Shown: piece by piece, positions 27,533 through 36,285 of the stretch
Layout: every line of letters begins with the position of its first letter
Numbering within the stretch: the first letter of the stretch is position 1
From: Arthrobacter frigidicola
GTDB lineage: Bacteria; Actinomycetota; Actinomycetes; Actinomycetales; Micrococcaceae
Direction of reading: 5' to 3'
DNA length: 64,000 nt
NCBI GenBank assembly: GCA_003602285.1
Contig: QZVU01000004.1
Coordinates: 124,001-188,000 of the forward strand
Translations under genes and position numbers: made by a program
The notes under the pieces: model-generated
What the model saw: the letters and a program-made list of their open reading frames with translations, nothing else
Database searches by the model: none
Told to the model about the DNA's origin: nothing

Positions 27533-27538
27533 TATAGT
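27533..27538 (+). promoter_or_regulatory. Candidate -10 box of the DUF3073 gene within a small palindrome
   Basis: TATAGT lies in GTAAC-CTAT-AGTTAC, an inverted repeat about 100 bases before the DUF3073 start. The -35 is weak. A/T content here is well above the surroundings. TTGACC at about 27548 could start a second promoter. Confidence 0.35.
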
Positions 27539-27636
27539 TACGATAAATTGACCAAATACTCCGGGGCCTCGCTGCAGCCTTGGGCCTTTGTGCCCCAGTG
27601 ACCACCTCCGGATCGACGCACAAAGGGGGTCACGCC

Positions 27637-27873
27637 ATGGGGCGCGGCCGTCAAAAGGCAAAAGCTACCAAGCAGGCCCGGGACATGAAGTACTTCAGCC
27701 CGGCGACTGACTATTCGGCACTGCAGCGCGAGCTCACAGGCCCCGGGAGTCGTGCGTCCAATCGACGCAGTGAACCTCTCGAACCGGTGGAACCGGACTA
27801 TTCGGAGTATGCGGACAAATACGCCGATGACCTTGACGACGACGAGGAGAGCGGTTCCCGCCGCATCGGCTGA
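27637..27873 (+). CDS. DUF3073 family small protein
   Basis: A 78-residue protein. The N-terminus MGRGRQKAKATKQARDMKYF and the following SPATDYSALQREL are the conserved DUF3073 segment found across actinobacteria; the C-terminus is acidic (DLDDDEESGS). Function is unknown. AAAGGGGG precedes the ATG. In mycobacteria this gene lies next to and convergent with purM; here the two remain convergent but are separated by about 16 kb of xylan genes. Confidence 0.92.
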   Translation: MGRGRQKAKATKQARDMKYFSPATDYSALQRELTGPGSRASNRRSEPLEPVEPDYSEYADKYADDLDDDEESGSRRIG

Positions 27874-27902
27874 CTCCGCTCCGCCCTCCCGCTGACGTCA
27901 CG

Positions 27903-27935
27903 TGGCGCATCAGCCCCTTCGGGGGCGATGCGCCA
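27903..27935 (+). terminator. Terminator behind DUF3073
   Basis: TGGCGCATC-a-GCCCC, loop, GGGGGC-GATGCGCCA, then ATTTCGTGTT. A long stem 30 bases after the stop; it may serve both DUF3073 and the leftward ROK gene. Confidence 0.75.
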
Positions 27936-27973
27936 TTTCGTGTTGTCCGTCGTCCCGCGGTGGGCACTCCCGC

Positions 27974-29134
27974 TCAGGAGGGTGATGCGAGGAGCGGCTG
28001 GAACGCGAGTTCTGCCGCTCCGACCAGCAGCAGCTCCGGGCCAAGTGCGGCGCGCCGCACCTCGACCCCACCGGCAAGTGATCCGGCGCCGACCTGATCG
28101 GTGAGGCGTTGGGCGTCAAAGTCGAAAAGCGATCCCAGAAAGCCTCCCAGGACGATCAGCTCCGGATCGAAGATGTTGACGAAATTCACCAGGGCGACGG
28201 CGAGGAGGTCGAGCTGGCGCTCTGCTTCAGCGCGGACCGCCTGGCCCGGTCCGGCTGACAGGACGCCCTCAAGCGCCTCGACCCCCCCGTTCTCCAGGCC
28301 GGCGGCGTCGAGCAGCCGTTCGAGCCGGACCTCCGCGTCGAGGCATCCGGACCGCCCGCAATGGCAGGGCGAGCCGCCCGCGCGGACGAGGGTATGGCCC
28401 AGTTCGCCGGCGTATCCGCGGCTGCCGCCGAGCTGGGCGCCGCCCGCGATGATTCCCCCGCCGATACCGCTGGCACTGCCATTGAGATAGACGGCATCGG
28501 CCACCCCGACCGCCGCGCCGAAGATACTCTCGGCCAGCGCACCGAGGGCGGCATCGTTGGCGGCCACGGCGGGCAGGCCGAGTGCGCCGCCGAAGGGTCC
28601 CGTGAGGTCAGCGTCCCGCCAGCCCAGGTGCGGCGCGACGAGCACGCGTCCGGAGGACGCGTTCACCAGCCCGGGAAGGGCGATGCCGACGCCCAGTACC
28701 GGTTCCAGCCCGGCAAGGACGCCGTCGAGGTCGGCAACGATCTCACGGCTGAGCCGTACGGCGTCCTCAAGCGAGGGCACGCCCTGCGTCTCACGGCGGA
28801 CCCGCGTGTGTACCCGGCCGCCCAGGCCGACCACGCCGACCGTTAGGGCATCGATGTCGGGATTGACCGCGATCACGGCGATATTGGGATTGGCCTGCAC
28901 GATCGGGCTGGGCCGGCCCACCCGGCCGGCCATAGGCGGTTCCGACTCGTGCACGAGGCGATTTTCCGCCAGCGCCGACACCAGGGCGCCCACGGTCGAC
29001 CGGTTGAAGCCGGTGCGGCGGGTCAGTTCGGCCCGGGACAGCGGGCCCCACCGGTGCACCATCGTGAGGATCTGTGACAGGTTTTGGGTGCGGAGACCCT
29101 CGGTGCCGTTTGCCGCTCCCGAGGTTGACCGCAC
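27974..29134 (-). CDS. ROK family transcriptional regulator (XylR/NagC type)
   Basis: A 386-residue protein with an N-terminal winged helix (RWGPLSRAELTRRTGFNRSTVGALVSALAENRLV) and a sugar-kinase-like ROK domain. The latter shows VGIALPGLVN, NDA, the GIGGGII segment, GELGHTLV and the CHCGRSGCLDAEV zinc-binding motif. I chose GTG 29134 because GAAGGAG lies about ten bases upstream. It is the outermost gene of the xylan island and is transcribed behind the LacI gene at 29223. It is the best candidate for the xylose-responsive repressor acting at the xylA promoter, but that is inference. Confidence 0.88.
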   Translation of the reverse strand: MRSTSGAANGTEGLRTQNLSQILTMVHRWGPLSRAELTRRTGFNRSTVGALVSALAENRLVHESEPPMAGRVGRPSPIVQANPNIAVIAVNPDIDALTVGVVGLGGRVHTRVRRETQGVPSLEDAVRLSREIVADLDGVLAGLEPVLGVGIALPGLVNASSGRVLVAPHLGWRDADLTGPFGGALGLPAVAANDAALGALAESIFGAAVGVADAVYLNGSASGIGGGIIAGGAQLGGSRGYAGELGHTLVRAGGSPCHCGRSGCLDAEVRLERLLDAAGLENGGVEALEGVLSAGPGQAVRAEAERQLDLLAVALVNFVNIFDPELIVLGGFLGSLFDFDAQRLTDQVGAGSLAGGVEVRRAALGPELLLVGAAELAFQPLLASPS

Positions 29135-29222
29135 AGCCGTCAGTTCTCCTTCATCCCGCAGGAGCCTTCTGCGCACCTGGCTGAGTCCCCATCGTATCCA
29201 GAAGCTGTGGCGTGTCCGGCGC

Positions 29223-30281
29223 TCACGCGGGACGGCGCAGGGGGTGTTTCCCGTCCGCGGCTGCCGCCGGCGGGGCAGCGGTGCTCTGGCGCACCACGAG
29301 GCTGGTTGCAAGGTCGAGCCGCAGGTTGTTGGGCCGCTCGCCGTCGCGCAGCCGCAGGACCATACGGGTGGCTTCCTCGGCCATCTGGATGAGCGGTTGA
29401 TGCACCGTGGTCAGCGCGGGGCTTGACCACTGCGCGAGCTGCAGGTCGTCGTAGCCCACGACCGACAGGTCCTCCGGAATCCGCAGCCCGAGCTGACGGG
29501 CGGCGTCGAGCACGCCCAGGGCCTGAAGGTCGCTCCCGGCAAAAATCGCGGTCGGTGGGGTGGAGCCGCCAAGCAGTGTCAGGGCATGGTCGCGTCCGCC
29601 GTCGACATGGAAGTTCCCATACTTGATGAACTCCGGGTCGATGGGCAGGGAGGCCATGTTCATGGCCGATCGGTAACCGTCGATCCGTGCAAGCGAACAC
29701 ATCATGTCTTCGGGTCCGCTGATGGCGGCGATGCGGGTGTGCCCGAGGTCGATCAGGTGCCGGGTTGCCATCATGCCGCCCGACCAGTTGGCCGACCCGA
29801 CGGAGGGAACGTCGGGAGCGGGGTCACCGGCCGGGTCGATGATGACGAACGGAATGGCCCTCGCGTCGAGCTTCCGCCGGTAGTCCTGCGGCAGGTCGGA
29901 GAAGACCAGCACGACGCCGGCCGGACGCCGCGACATCACCCCTTCGATCCATTCGGGCCCCGGTGCGTGCCGGCTGCCCGTTTCGGTCAGCACCACGCTG
30001 AGGCCGTGCTCGCGCGCCACGTTTTCAACACCACGGATCAGCTCGAGCGCCCAGGCGCTCTCCAGCTCGTGAAATACGAGTTCAACGAGCCCGGCTCGGG
30101 TCGCGGAAGCCTTCCGCCGCCGGTAGCCGTGCTCCTCGAGGAGTTCCTCAACTTTCGCCCGCGTTTTCGGTGACACGTCGGTGCGTCCATTGAGCACCTT
30201 GGAGATGGTGGACAGCGAAACGCCTGCAGCCGTCGCAAGCTGGGCGAGGGTGGTTCGCGGTTCTTCCGCCGGAGTCGACAT
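29223..30281 (-). CDS. LacI family transcriptional regulator 1
   Basis: A 352-residue LacI-type repressor. The helix-turn-helix and hinge read TLAQLATAAGVSLSTISKVLNGRTDVSPKTR; the effector domain has the periplasmic-binding-protein fold with FVIIDPAGD, IAAISGPEDM, TAIFAGSDLQALGVLDAARQLG and the C-terminal LTTVHQPLIQMAEEA. It is divergent from the sugar importer at 30445, with CGAAA-type palindromes in between, so it most likely represses the importer operon and itself. Its effector is probably a xylo-oligosaccharide or xylose; this is inferred from context. Confidence 0.92.
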   Translation of the reverse strand: MSTPAEEPRTTLAQLATAAGVSLSTISKVLNGRTDVSPKTRAKVEELLEEHGYRRRKASATRAGLVELVFHELESAWALELIRGVENVAREHGLSVVLTETGSRHAPGPEWIEGVMSRRPAGVVLVFSDLPQDYRRKLDARAIPFVIIDPAGDPAPDVPSVGSANWSGGMMATRHLIDLGHTRIAAISGPEDMMCSLARIDGYRSAMNMASLPIDPEFIKYGNFHVDGGRDHALTLLGGSTPPTAIFAGSDLQALGVLDAARQLGLRIPEDLSVVGYDDLQLAQWSSPALTTVHQPLIQMAEEATRMVLRLRDGERPNNLRLDLATSLVVRQSTAAPPAAAADGKHPLRRPA

Positions 30282-30359
30282 GCGAACAGCATACCCTCGC
30301 GGTCCGGCGGGCCCGGGAGCGCCATTTATCGTGATTTGTGACCCTCCGCACATTTGTTC

Positions 30360-30389
30360 TTGCGTATCCGCCGGACCGCTACATACACT
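30360..30389 (+). promoter_or_regulatory. Promoter of the xylo-oligosaccharide importer operon
   Basis: TTGCGT (30360-30365) and TACACT (30384-30389) are 18 bases apart. The operators listed next lie just downstream of the predicted start of transcription, where a bound repressor would block elongation. Confidence 0.5.
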
Positions 30390-30404
30390 CATCCCATCAA
30401 TAAC

Positions 30405-30430
30405 TTTCGATCTTATTATCGAAACTTTCG
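30405..30430. promoter_or_regulatory. Double LacI-type operator
   Basis: TTTCGAT, six bases, ATCGAAA (30405-30424) overlaps CGAAACTTTCG (30420-30430), a perfect 11-base pseudo-palindrome. CGAAA repeats are known regulatory sequences upstream of actinomycete xylanase genes. The site lies between the divergent LacI gene and the importer gene. Confidence 0.7.
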
Positions 30431-30444
30431 AGAGGCGTTCAACG

Positions 30445-31746
30445 ATGAGCAACCGAACCTGGATGACGCGCAGCCTTGCCGGCGGCACGGCTTTGATCCT
30501 GGGAATGACCCTTGCCGGGTGCAGCGGAGGAGGCGGCGGCGCGTCCAACCGGCCCGAAAACGAACTCCGCCTTGCCGTGTACGGAGACGCCGGCAACACG
30601 GTCGAGCAGGCCATGGTGGACAAGTTCAACGAAACCTCCGACGTGAAGATCGTGCTCGACACGATTCCGGGCGCGGATTACCAGACCAAGCTGCAGACGA
30701 TCATCGACACCGATTCCGCCCCGGACATCTTCTTCAACTGGGGTGGCGGCAGCATCGCGAACTTCGTTGACGCAGGACTCCTCCTGCCCCTCGACGAGTT
30801 CATCGAGGAGGACCCGCAGCTGAAGGACGCGTTCCTCCCGTCGGTCTTCGAAACGGCGGTCATTGACGACAAGGCTTACGGCGTCCCAATGCGCGGTACG
30901 CAGCCCGTCATGCTCTTCAACAACTCCGAGGTGCTCAAGAAGGCCGGCATCGATGCCCCTCCCGCGACCTGGGACGAGCTGCTCGACGCGGTGGAGAAGC
31001 TGAAGGCCGCAGGCGTTACGCCCATCGCGCTCGGCGGCGGTGACCGGTGGCCCACGCAGATGTGGTTCCAGTATGTCTTCGACCGCGTTGCCGGCGAGGA
31101 CCTGTTCCAGGCAGCGCTTGACGGCGACACCAGCGTCTGGGACTCCGAGGAGAGCCGCGAGGCGCTCGGCAAGCTGCGCGAACTGATCGACGCCGGAGCC
31201 TTCGGCACCAACTTCGACTCCGTGAAGTTCACCGACGGCGGTTCCCCGGCCCTGCTGGCCAGCGGCCGTGCAGGCTTCGAATTGATGGGCTCATGGGAGT
31301 ACGCCACTCAGCAGGACTCGGACCCGGCTTTCGCCGAGGAGGTCCTCGGCTACAGCGAGTTCCCCGCAATCGAAGGCGGCGAGGGTGACCCGCACAACCT
31401 TGCAGGCAATACGAACAACTTCTACTCCGTCCACAAGGAGACCCGTTACCCCGAGGAAGCCGCCGAGTTCCTCAAGCTGATGTACTCGGACGAGTTCGTG
31501 CAGGAACAGGTCGCCATCGGCAACCTGCCCACCACCACGAACACCGAGAAGTTCCTCGACAAGGCCGCCGATCCGGAGTACGCCAAGTACCAGTTCGACC
31601 TCGTACAGAAGGCACCGCACTTCCAGCTCTCCTGGGACCAGGCCTACCCGCCCGAAGCGACCGTTACGATCCACACTGCCGTGTCGCAGTTCTTCAGCGG
31701 TGACATTGATGAAGACGGCTTCATCAAGGCCATGCAGGGTCTGTAG
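30445..31746 (+). CDS. Sugar ABC transporter substrate-binding lipoprotein
   Basis: A 433-residue extracellular solute-binding protein of family 1. The signal ends in the lipobox LAGC (about residue 23), followed by a Gly/Ser linker. The body shows ADYQTKLQTIIDTDSAPDIFF, GVPMRGTQPVMLFNN, PATWDELLDAVEKLKAAGVTPIALGG and LMGSWEYA, as in CUT1-class sugar binders. CGAGAGG precedes ATG 30445. It heads an operon with two permeases and a GH3 beta-xylosidase, so xylo-oligosaccharides are the likely ligand. No ATPase gene is present; a shared MsiK-type ATPase elsewhere is expected. Confidence 0.93.
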   Translation: MSNRTWMTRSLAGGTALILGMTLAGCSGGGGGASNRPENELRLAVYGDAGNTVEQAMVDKFNETSDVKIVLDTIPGADYQTKLQTIIDTDSAPDIFFNWGGGSIANFVDAGLLLPLDEFIEEDPQLKDAFLPSVFETAVIDDKAYGVPMRGTQPVMLFNNSEVLKKAGIDAPPATWDELLDAVEKLKAAGVTPIALGGGDRWPTQMWFQYVFDRVAGEDLFQAALDGDTSVWDSEESREALGKLRELIDAGAFGTNFDSVKFTDGGSPALLASGRAGFELMGSWEYATQQDSDPAFAEEVLGYSEFPAIEGGEGDPHNLAGNTNNFYSVHKETRYPEEAAEFLKLMYSDEFVQEQVAIGNLPTTTNTEKFLDKAADPEYAKYQFDLVQKAPHFQLSWDQAYPPEATVTIHTAVSQFFSGDIDEDGFIKAMQGL

Positions 31747-31754
31747 GTCACGCC

Positions 31755-32702
31755 ATGACAATGCTTGCTACCGGCAAGCGGCCGGCGCCGGGCGGCTCCA
31801 CCGTGAGCCGCCCGGCCCGCTCCGGCGCTTCCTCAGTGGGCCGTCCGGGTTTCGCCTGGGCCCTGCCCGCCACCATCTTCTTCGCCCTCTTCGCGCTCGT
31901 GCCGCTCGCGGCGGTCGCGGTCCTGTCCTTCACTTCGTGGAGCGGCCTCGGTGACCCCCGGTTCGTAGGGCTCGAGAACTGGGAGACGCTCATCGCCGAT
32001 CCCGTGATGCTCAAGAGCCTCTGGCTCAGCCTCCTCTTCATCGTCCTGGGTGTGGTCACGCAGACGCCGCTCAGCATCCTGCTGGGCGTCTGGGCCGCGG
32101 GCAACCAGCGCAACCGGGCGGTGCTCAGCGCCATCTACTTCGTGCCGCTGCTGCTCTCCTCGGCCGCAATCTCGGTCCTGTGGAGGGCCCTTCTGGATCC
32201 GAACTTCGGGATTCCAGGCCAGCTCTCGTGGCTCTTCGGCGACGGCAACCTTCTGGGCACCCAGTCCGGGGCCATCGGGGTCCTGATCTTCGTGGGCATG
32301 TGGCAGTTCACCCCCTTCCACACCCTTATCTACCAGGGCGCGGCGCGCGGAATCCCGCACGTGCTCTACCAGGCGGCAGAGATCGACGGCGCCGGCAGGG
32401 TGCGCCAGTTCTTCTCCATCACCCTTCCGCAGCTCCGAAACACAGCCATCACCTCGATCATCCTGATGGTGGTCGGCGGCCTCACCACCTTTGAGACCGT
32501 GCTGATCCTCACCAATGGAGGCCCGGGCACGGACACCACCATCACCGCTTTCTACATGTACCAGGAGGCGTTCCAGAGCTTCGACTTCGGCGTCGGCAGC
32601 GCGATCGCGCTGGTGCTCGTCGTCGTCGCCACCGCGATCTCCCTCGTGGTGGTCAAGGTGTCGGGCTACGACAAGATGAACAGCTCGCTGGAAGGACTGT
32701 GA
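31755..32702 (+). CDS. Sugar ABC transporter permease (first)
   Basis: A 315-residue CUT1-type permease. Six membrane helices are visible (first at about 35-60), with a basic cytosolic N-terminus. The EAA loop that docks the ATPase reads YQAAEIDGAGRVRQFFSITLPQL. It starts eight bases after the binding-protein stop and its own stop overlaps the next start by one base (TGATG), so the genes are translated together. Confidence 0.95.
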   Translation: MTMLATGKRPAPGGSTVSRPARSGASSVGRPGFAWALPATIFFALFALVPLAAVAVLSFTSWSGLGDPRFVGLENWETLIADPVMLKSLWLSLLFIVLGVVTQTPLSILLGVWAAGNQRNRAVLSAIYFVPLLLSSAAISVLWRALLDPNFGIPGQLSWLFGDGNLLGTQSGAIGVLIFVGMWQFTPFHTLIYQGAARGIPHVLYQAAEIDGAGRVRQFFSITLPQLRNTAITSIILMVVGGLTTFETVLILTNGGPGTDTTITAFYMYQEAFQSFDFGVGSAIALVLVVVATAISLVVVKVSGYDKMNSSLEGL

Positions 32703-33520
32703 TGAAGACCCGCCCCAACTACCTTGCCGGTGTCGGATCCTTCCTTTGGCTGCTCGTGGTGGCGATCCCGCTGTACGTGATGATCTCCGGCACCTTCCAG
32801 ACGCGCGCCGAATTCGGCGACAACGGTCCGCTGGCTTTCCCGACAAGCTTCACGTTGCAGAACTACGTGGACGCCATCGCCAGCGGGTTCGGCAGGTACT
32901 TCCTCAACACCGTCGTCGTGACGGTCGGCGTCGTCGCAATCGTCCTGCTGCTTGTGCCGCCGCTGAGCTATGCGATAGTGCGGAGCCAGAGCAGGGCGGC
33001 GTCGTTCGTCTTCCGCTTCTTCCTGCTGGGCCTTGCCATTCCCGCCCAGGCGGTGATCGTGCCGGTGTTCTACCTGATCAACGCAGTGGGGCTGTACGAC
33101 AACCTAATCGGTGTCATCCTGCCCACGGCGGCCTTCGCGCTGCCCATCTGCACGCTGATCCTCAGCGGCACAATGCGCGACATCACCGGCGAGCTGTACG
33201 AGGCCATGGCCATGGACGGGGCGAGCCCTGCGCGGGCCTTTTTCCGGCTGGTGCTGCCGCTGTCCAAGGGCGGCCTCTCCACCATCGCCGTCTTCTCGGC
33301 GCTCCAGGCGTGGAACGGCTTCCTTTTCCCCCTGATTCTGACCCAGTCCGAGAACACCCGCGTGGTGACCCTCGGCCTCTTCAACTTCCAGACCCAGTAC
33401 GGCATCAACATTCCGGGCCTGCTTGCCGCAGTGACCCTCTCGATGGTCCCCGTCCTGCTCGTCTACCTGTTCGCGCGCCGCGCACTTGTCCAGGGCCTCA
33501 TGGGCGCTGGCGGAAAGTAG
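32702..33520 (+). CDS. Sugar ABC transporter permease (second)
   Basis: A 272-residue MalG-type permease with six predicted membrane helices. The EAA loop is YEAMAMDGASPARAFFRLVLPLS. ATG 32702 overlaps the stop of the first permease; a GTG three bases before is an equally possible start. It ends three bases before the GH3 start. It forms the membrane channel with the gene product at 31755. Confidence 0.95.
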   Translation: MKTRPNYLAGVGSFLWLLVVAIPLYVMISGTFQTRAEFGDNGPLAFPTSFTLQNYVDAIASGFGRYFLNTVVVTVGVVAIVLLLVPPLSYAIVRSQSRAASFVFRFFLLGLAIPAQAVIVPVFYLINAVGLYDNLIGVILPTAAFALPICTLILSGTMRDITGELYEAMAMDGASPARAFFRLVLPLSKGGLSTIAVFSALQAWNGFLFPLILTQSENTRVVTLGLFNFQTQYGINIPGLLAAVTLSMVPVLLVYLFARRALVQGLMGAGGK

Positions 33521-33522
33521 CC

Positions 33523-35883
33523 ATGACTGAAACAACACTCAACGATGCCCCCTGGCGGGATCCCGCGGTAACCCCGGAAGAACGGGTCGAGGCCCTGGTC
33601 CGGGCGATGACCCTCCGGGAAAAGGCCGCCCAGCTCGTCGGAGTCTGGGTGGGCGCCAACACCGAGGGCGGGGAAGTGGCCCCCCACCAGCACGAGATGA
33701 ACGAGGCCGTCGACCTCGACGAACTCCTGCCCCACGGGCTGGGGCAGCTGACTCGGCCCTTCGGCACGGCCCCCGTGGAACCGGGCCTGGGCGCCCTGTC
33801 GCTGCAGCGCACCCAGGAGCGGATCGCCGCGGCCAACCGCTTCGGCATCCCCGCACTCGTCCACGAGGAGTGCCTGGCGGGCTTCGCCGCGTGGAAGGCC
33901 ACCGCCTATCCCGTACCCCTGGCCTGGGGTGCGACCTTCAACCCCGGGCTGGTGCGGACCATGTCCTCGGCCATCGGCGCAGACCTGCGTTCGGTGGGAG
34001 TCCATCAGGGCCTCGCCCCGGTGCTCGACGTCGTGCGCGATGCCCGCTGGGGGCGGGTCGAAGAGACCATCGGCGAGGACCCCTACCTGATCGGGACCAT
34101 CGCGACGGCGTACGTGCAGGGTCTCGAAAGCGCCGGTATCGTCGCGACGCTCAAGCACTTCGTCGGCTATTCGGCCTCCAAGGCCGGCCGAAACCTCGCG
34201 CCGGTCTCGGTGGGCGAACGTGAGCGGGCGGACGTCCTCCTGCCACCGTTCGAGATGGCTGTGCGTGAATCCGGGGTGCGCTCGGTGATGCACGCCTACA
34301 CGGACATCGACGGTCTGCCGACCGCGGCCGACGCCTCCCTGCTGACGACACTCCTTCGGGACACGTGGGGCTTCGACGGAACAGTGGTCGCGGATTACTT
34401 CGGGATCGCCTTCCTCAAGGAGCTCCACCGCGTCGCGGGGACGCTCGGCGAAGCGGCGGCGGTGGCCCTCGCTGCGGGCGTCGACGTCGAACTGCCCACG
34501 GTGCACACCTTCGGGGAGCACCTGATCGGTGAGATCGAGGGCGGCCGGCTGAACGGTGACCTGGTGGACCGCGCCCTCCGGCGCGTCCTGCGGCAGAAAC
34601 TGGACCTGGGCCTGCTCGATCCGGACTGGTCGCCCATCCCGCCGGCGCTCGCCGGCGCTGCGTCCCTCGCTGGCGCCGTCTCACCCGCACCCGTCATCGA
34701 CCTCGACAGCCCGGGAAACCGGGCGATCGCCGGCAGCCTCGCGGAACAATCGATCGTCCTGGTGCGCAACGACGGCATCCTGCCGCTCACCCGGGCGCCC
34801 CGGATCGCGCTGATCGGCCCCAACGCCGACACACACCGAGCCTTCCTCGGCTGCTACTCCTTCCCGGCCCACGTCGGGGAGCAGCATCCCAATGTCGAAG
34901 TGGGCCTGGCCATCCCCACGGTCGCCGATGCCCTCCGCAGGGAACTCGGCGACAGTGACATCACGGTGGCGGCCGGCTGCACCATCGACGGCGCCGCCAC
35001 CACCGGATTTGGTGAAGCCCTTGCCGTCGCTGCGGGAGCCGATGTCGTGATCGCCGTCCTCGGCGACCGGGCAGGCCTGTTCGGCCGGGGAACCAGCGGT
35101 GAGGGCTGCGACGTGGAGTCCCTGGCCCTTCCCGGCGTGCAGCAGCAGCTGCTCGATGAGCTGATCGGGACCGGCAAGCCGGTCGTCGCCGTGCTGCTGA
35201 CCGGGCGCCCCTACGCCCTCGGTGCCGCCGCGGCCGGCGCCGCGGCCATCGTGCAGGGGTTCTTCCCGGGAGAGGAAGGCGCAGCGGCGGTCGCGGGTGT
35301 GCTGAGCGGGCGGATCAACCCGAGCGGACGCCTGCCCGTCAGTATCCCCGGGACACCGGGGGCCCAGCCGTCAACCTATCTTGCGGCTCCGCTGGCCCAG
35401 GCGAACGGGGTCTCCAATATCGACCCGACGGCGGCGTTCGGCTTCGGCCACGGCCTCAGCTACACCCGGTTCTCCTGGACGGATCTTGAGACGACCGCGG
35501 AGACCGCGCCAACGGACGGCGAGGTCACCCTGAGCCTGACGGTCGCCAACACGGGGGAGCGCGACGGCGTGGAGGTGGTCCAGCTCTACCTCCACGATCC
35601 GGTGGCGTCCGTCGTGCGGCCGGTCCAGCGGCTGATCGCCTATGCCCGGGTTCCCCTTCCGGCGCAGGGCTCGGCGCGGGTGAGTTTCACCGTCCCCGCC
35701 GATGTCACGTCCTTCACTGGGCGGGACGGGCTGCGCGTCGTCGAGCCGGGAGGGCTCGAGCTGCGCGTCGGCGCCTCAAGCAGCGACATCCGCCTCACGG
35801 CGCCTCTCGCCTTGACGGGGGAGGTCCGCACGGTCGACCACACCCGGCGGCTGCACTGCCCCGTCCGCGTTGAGACGCTCTGA
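33523..35883 (+). CDS. Glycoside hydrolase family 3, probable beta-xylosidase
   Basis: A 786-residue cytosolic enzyme without signal peptide. The N-terminal barrel contains LVHEECLAGFAAWKATAYPVPL, APVLDVVRDARWGRVEETIGEDPYL, TLKHFVGYSASKAGRNLAPV and the nucleophile region VVADYFGI with Asp291. The second domain (FFPGEEGAAAVAGVLSGRINPSGRLPVS) and a C-terminal fibronectin-like domain (about 660-760) complete the GH3 layout. GRxNLAPV and EECLxG are typical of the beta-xylosidase branch. It is the last gene of the importer operon and would split imported xylo-oligosaccharides to xylose. Confidence 0.93.
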   Translation: MTETTLNDAPWRDPAVTPEERVEALVRAMTLREKAAQLVGVWVGANTEGGEVAPHQHEMNEAVDLDELLPHGLGQLTRPFGTAPVEPGLGALSLQRTQERIAAANRFGIPALVHEECLAGFAAWKATAYPVPLAWGATFNPGLVRTMSSAIGADLRSVGVHQGLAPVLDVVRDARWGRVEETIGEDPYLIGTIATAYVQGLESAGIVATLKHFVGYSASKAGRNLAPVSVGERERADVLLPPFEMAVRESGVRSVMHAYTDIDGLPTAADASLLTTLLRDTWGFDGTVVADYFGIAFLKELHRVAGTLGEAAAVALAAGVDVELPTVHTFGEHLIGEIEGGRLNGDLVDRALRRVLRQKLDLGLLDPDWSPIPPALAGAASLAGAVSPAPVIDLDSPGNRAIAGSLAEQSIVLVRNDGILPLTRAPRIALIGPNADTHRAFLGCYSFPAHVGEQHPNVEVGLAIPTVADALRRELGDSDITVAAGCTIDGAATTGFGEALAVAAGADVVIAVLGDRAGLFGRGTSGEGCDVESLALPGVQQQLLDELIGTGKPVVAVLLTGRPYALGAAAAGAAAIVQGFFPGEEGAAAVAGVLSGRINPSGRLPVSIPGTPGAQPSTYLAAPLAQANGVSNIDPTAAFGFGHGLSYTRFSWTDLETTAETAPTDGEVTLSLTVANTGERDGVEVVQLYLHDPVASVVRPVQRLIAYARVPLPAQGSARVSFTVPADVTSFTGRDGLRVVEPGGLELRVGASSSDIRLTAPLALTGEVRTVDHTRRLHCPVRVETL

Positions 35884-35909
35884 CCTTCAAGGCGCTCCGA
35901 CACTAAAAG

Positions 35910-35941
35910 CAGCCCGCTTCCGGTCCGACCGGGAGCGGGCT
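35910..35941 (+). terminator. Terminator of the importer/GH3 operon
   Basis: CAGCCCGCT-t-CCGG, loop, CCGG-g-AGCGGGCTG, then TCTGCTG; 27 bases behind the GH3 stop. Confidence 0.75.
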
Positions 35942-36219
35942 GTCTGCTGCCCGGGCCGGCACCCGCAGAGCCCGGCGCCGGAGATCCGGCACGGTGGAAC
36001 CACCCAGTGCCCAACGCTGGAGACCGCAGGCGGCTGCCGAAAGGCCACCGCCGGAGGGCTGCCACCGCGGCCCGGTGGTTGGATGATGCCGGTCGTTAGA
36101 TGATGCCGGCGGTTCGGCGGTGCCGGACCGGATGCCTCCCACGTCCAGGAGGCGGCGACCACGACAAGGACGGCCCGGGACCTATCCTGACCCGCCGCCC
36201 GCCCCCACAGCGGCATCAC

Positions 36220-36262
36220 ACAGAAGGAGGCACCACCCCCACGGGGTGGTGCCTCCTTCTGT
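36220..36262 (-). terminator. Terminator of xylA-xylB
   Basis: Two perfect 20-base arms (36220-36239, 36243-36262), left arm starting ACAGAAGGAGGC, separated by three bases. It lies 23 bases behind the xylB stop. Confidence 0.85.
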
Positions 36263-36285
36263 CCGGCTGTGGTCCGGTCGGACGG

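Larger units (their letters stand above)
35884..36285. other. 402 bp gap between GH3 and xylB with two terminators
   Basis: This convergent gap holds the two terminators listed below and, between them (about 36075-36125), three loose tandem units ending GATGCCGG or GGTGCCGG. I see no convincing gene in it. Confidence 0.6.

Noticed and set aside
36075-36125. Loose tandem units ending GATGCCGG in the GH3-xylB gap
   Set aside because: Only three degenerate units; too weak to call a repeat family or an operator.
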